Shown: positions 35,943 to 37,550 of the stretch, piece after piece
How positions within the stretch are numbered: the first letter of the stretch is position 1
Layout of the letters: each line of letters starts with the position of its first letter
NCBI GenBank assembly: GCA_016869715.1
Contig: VGDM01000022.1
Coordinates: 1 to 37,550 of the forward strand
Direction: 5' to 3'
Source of the DNA: Alphaproteobacteria bacterium
GTDB taxonomy: Bacteria > Pseudomonadota > Alphaproteobacteria > Acetobacterales > Acetobacteraceae
Length of the DNA stretch: 37,550 bases
Notes under the pieces: generated by a model
The model's database searches: none
The model's input: only the letters and a program-made list of their open reading frames with translations
Told to the model about the DNA's origin: nothing
Position numbers and translations under genes: made by a program

Positions 35943-37341
35943 GGCAACACTTTCCCGCATCGGCGCACCAGGACTTCTGGTGCTGGTCATTATCGCCATC
36001 GGCACGTTGATTGTGCCCTTGGATACATCCGTGAATATCGCCTTTCCGGCGATTACGGCGCGGTTTGATCTTGGGCGCACCGGTATTCAATGGGTGGTGA
36101 TTTGCTATGTGCTGACCTATGGCAGCCTGATGCTGGGCATTGGCCGGCTTGGCGATATTTTCGGCTATTTGCGCGTGTATCGCCTGGGGTTGGCCTGGAG
36201 CATCCTGGCCTTCATCCTCTGCGCCACCGCTGAAAACTACGCCTGGCTTTTGGCGGCGCGTGTTCTGCAAGGGATTGGCGCGGCGTTGGTGATTGGGTGC
36301 GGGCCGGCGCTGGCCACCAGCCATTTTACCGAGGATTTGCGCCCGCGCATTCTGGGCTTTTACGCCTTTGGCTTTGCTGCCGGTGGTGGCTTGGGGCCGT
36401 TAATTGGTGGCGTGCTGGTGGAACATTTCGGCTGGTCCGCAGTTTATTGGTATCGCGCACCACTCGCAGCCTTTGCGCTGGCCTTGAGCGTATTCCTGCG
36501 CGCCCCACCACGCGCGGCAGAGCGCGAGAATTTTGATTTGATCGGCGCGGCGCTGATCACGAGCATGATGTGCTGCCTGCTGCTGGGCATTAATCGTGCG
36601 CCGGATCTCGCGGCGGGCAATCCCTCATCCTTGGCGCTGGCCTTTGGATTTTTAGTGCTGGGCTGGTGGTATGGCAGGCATGCGGGGCGCATCGCACGGC
36701 CGGTGATTGCGCTGAAATATTTTCGCGATGCGGATTTCCTGTTTGCCTGTGTTGCCACCGCTGTCGTGAATTTTTCCTGTTTCGCGGTATTGCTGTTCAT
36801 TCCCTATCTGGTGCTGCACGGCCTCGGCCTGCTGGCGGGTTGGGGAGGCTTGGTTCTGGCGATTGGGCATTTGGCGGCGATGGCGGCATCTCCCTTCGCC
36901 GGGTTTCTGCTGTCGCGCATCAGCGCGGCGCGGCTGGCATTGATTGGTTCGGTGGTGGCTGCGCTTGGGCTTTGGCTGATTGGCGCCATTGGCGAGTCAG
37001 GCGGCGCGCTTTTCCTGATTGTGGCCGCGCTGGCCTTGCAAGGCATTGGGCTTGGCCTGTTTCAGGTGAGTGTGACCGATCTATTGCTGGAACGCATGCC
37101 GCGTGAGGATCGCGGTGTGGCGGGCAGCCTTTCACAGGTATCGCGCACGCTTGGTGTGGTCACCGCCGCGTCCCTGCTGAGCACGGTTTTTGCCGCGCTT
37201 GAGGTTGCGGGCGTGGCGCGTGGGCTCGCGGGCATGGAGGCATTTCGCGCGGCCTTTGGCAGTATTTTTATGTTCGGCGCGGCGCTGGTGGCGGCGCAAG
37301 TCGTCGTAGGGTTTTTGGTCAACCGACGCGGGTATCGCTGA
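35932..37341 (+). CDS. MFS transporter, DHA2-like family
   Basis: A 469-residue polytopic membrane protein with about 14 hydrophobic segments, as in the DHA2 drug/proton antiporters. The first segments carry TLIVPLDTSVNIAFPAI, the motif-A loop is GRLGDIFGYLRVYRLGL and the motif-C-like segment is GFAAGGGLGPLIGG. The second half repeats the pattern (ALIGSVVAALGLWLIG, SLSQVSRTLGVVTAASLLS). The start is uncertain: TTG 35932 overlaps azlD, and no ATG lies near in frame before the first membrane helix. Substrate not predictable. Confidence 0.88.
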   Translation: MRAEATLSRIGAPGLLVLVIIAIGTLIVPLDTSVNIAFPAITARFDLGRTGIQWVVICYVLTYGSLMLGIGRLGDIFGYLRVYRLGLAWSILAFILCATAENYAWLLAARVLQGIGAALVIGCGPALATSHFTEDLRPRILGFYAFGFAAGGGLGPLIGGVLVEHFGWSAVYWYRAPLAAFALALSVFLRAPPRAAERENFDLIGAALITSMMCCLLLGINRAPDLAAGNPSSLALAFGFLVLGWWYGRHAGRIARPVIALKYFRDADFLFACVATAVVNFSCFAVLLFIPYLVLHGLGLLAGWGGLVLAIGHLAAMAASPFAGFLLSRISAARLALIGSVVAALGLWLIGAIGESGGALFLIVAALALQGIGLGLFQVSVTDLLLERMPREDRGVAGSLSQVSRTLGVVTAASLLSTVFAALEVAGVARGLAGMEAFRAAFGSIFMFGAALVAAQVVVGFLVNRRGYR

Positions 37342-37429
37342 AGTTCACGCATCGGATACAGAAGACGCTGGTCTGACCCACAAGACCGGCAACCATAGTG
37401 GCCAAGAAACTGTAAGCACAACTAACTGG

Positions 37430-37451
37430 CCCCGGCCCTACCGGGCCGGGG
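37430..37451. terminator. GC hairpin between convergent genes, possible terminator
   Basis: CCCCGGCCC (37430-37438) and GGGCCGGGG (37443-37451) form a perfect 9-bp stem with a TACC loop, lying between the MFS gene and the minus-strand gene at the right edge. Only a weak T-containing tract follows on the plus strand, so termination is plausible but not proven. Confidence 0.4.
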
Positions 37452-37490
37452 TATTCATTCACGGGGTCAGGTAAGCCCTGCCCCCTGCCG

Positions 37491-37550
37491 TCACCCGCCG
37501 CGCTTCACCTGCTTCGCCCGCGCCAGACCCTCACGCAGCACCGGCAGGCA
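37491..37550 (-). CDS. C-terminal fragment of an unidentified gene (runs off the window)
   Basis: The minus strand reads LPVLREGLARAKQVKRGG and then TGA at 37493-37491. The frame is open to the window edge and has the look of a basic helical C terminus. Too short to name. Confidence 0.35.
   Translation of the reverse strand, partial: CLPVLREGLARAKQVKRGG

Overview
The window looks like a chromosomal stretch of a GC-rich (roughly 60%) alphaproteobacterium. An Acetobacteraceae member of the Roseomonas/Rhodovarius type is the likeliest source. The reasons are the order eno - ftsB - pdhABC - lpd - lipA - coq10/ratA, a PDH E1-beta with its own lipoyl domain, the many Bug/TctC-type solute receptors, and alphaproteobacterial intergenic palindromes. 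The genus is inferred; no rRNA is present to confirm it.

Layout. (1) 1-725: relics of a SAM methyltransferase-like gene. (2) 899-2874, minus strand: a small lipoprotein and an aldehyde dehydrogenase. (3) 3003-12903: central carbon metabolism and lipoate block, with enolase, a convergent family-2 glycosyltransferase, FtsB, PDH E1-alpha, lipoyl-E1-beta, E2, a GNAT acetyltransferase, dihydrolipoamide dehydrogenase, lipoyl synthase and a COQ10/RatA START protein. The leader of pdhA carries a 14-bp perfect palindrome inside a 15-nt-period direct repeat. (4) 12911-25047: an accessory region with five Bug receptors (one broken) and no TctA/TctB membrane genes. It also holds a four-lesion amidohydrolase pseudogene, a YrdC/Sua5-like protein, and a tight five-gene minus-strand operon (split TPP decarboxylase alpha and beta, Bug receptor, D-2-hydroxyacid dehydrogenase, MmgE/PrpD). 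ArfB and HU follow. (5) 25088-29543: a DsbA/FrnE-like protein, a dispersed repeat, an IS110-type transposase with an internal stop, tRNA-Val(GAC), a frameshifted outer-membrane barrel gene, two small membrane proteins and a frameshifted RlmM-like methyltransferase. (6) 29991-37341: YihY/BrkB, a mandelate-racemase-like enzyme paired with a D-2-hydroxyacid dehydrogenase, a TauD-type dioxygenase, RecX, AzlC (interrupted)/AzlD and an MFS exporter. A partial minus-strand gene enters at the right edge.

How the genes work together. The eno/pdh/lpd/lipA block makes pyruvate-to-acetyl-CoA conversion and its lipoyl cofactor. The accessory parts look like acquisition and catabolism of small carboxylates and hydroxy acids: periplasmic Bug receptors, a 2-oxoacid decarboxylase, dehydrogenases, MmgE/PrpD and an enolase-superfamily acid dehydratase or racemase.

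The most striking property is gene decay. Seven genes carry frameshifts or in-frame stops while the reading frame past the lesion is still clearly conserved, which points to recent inactivation. The best candidate for something not well described is the five-gene operon at 17376-21916. A roughly 100-bp dispersed repeat present in two inverted copies is the best non-coding candidate.
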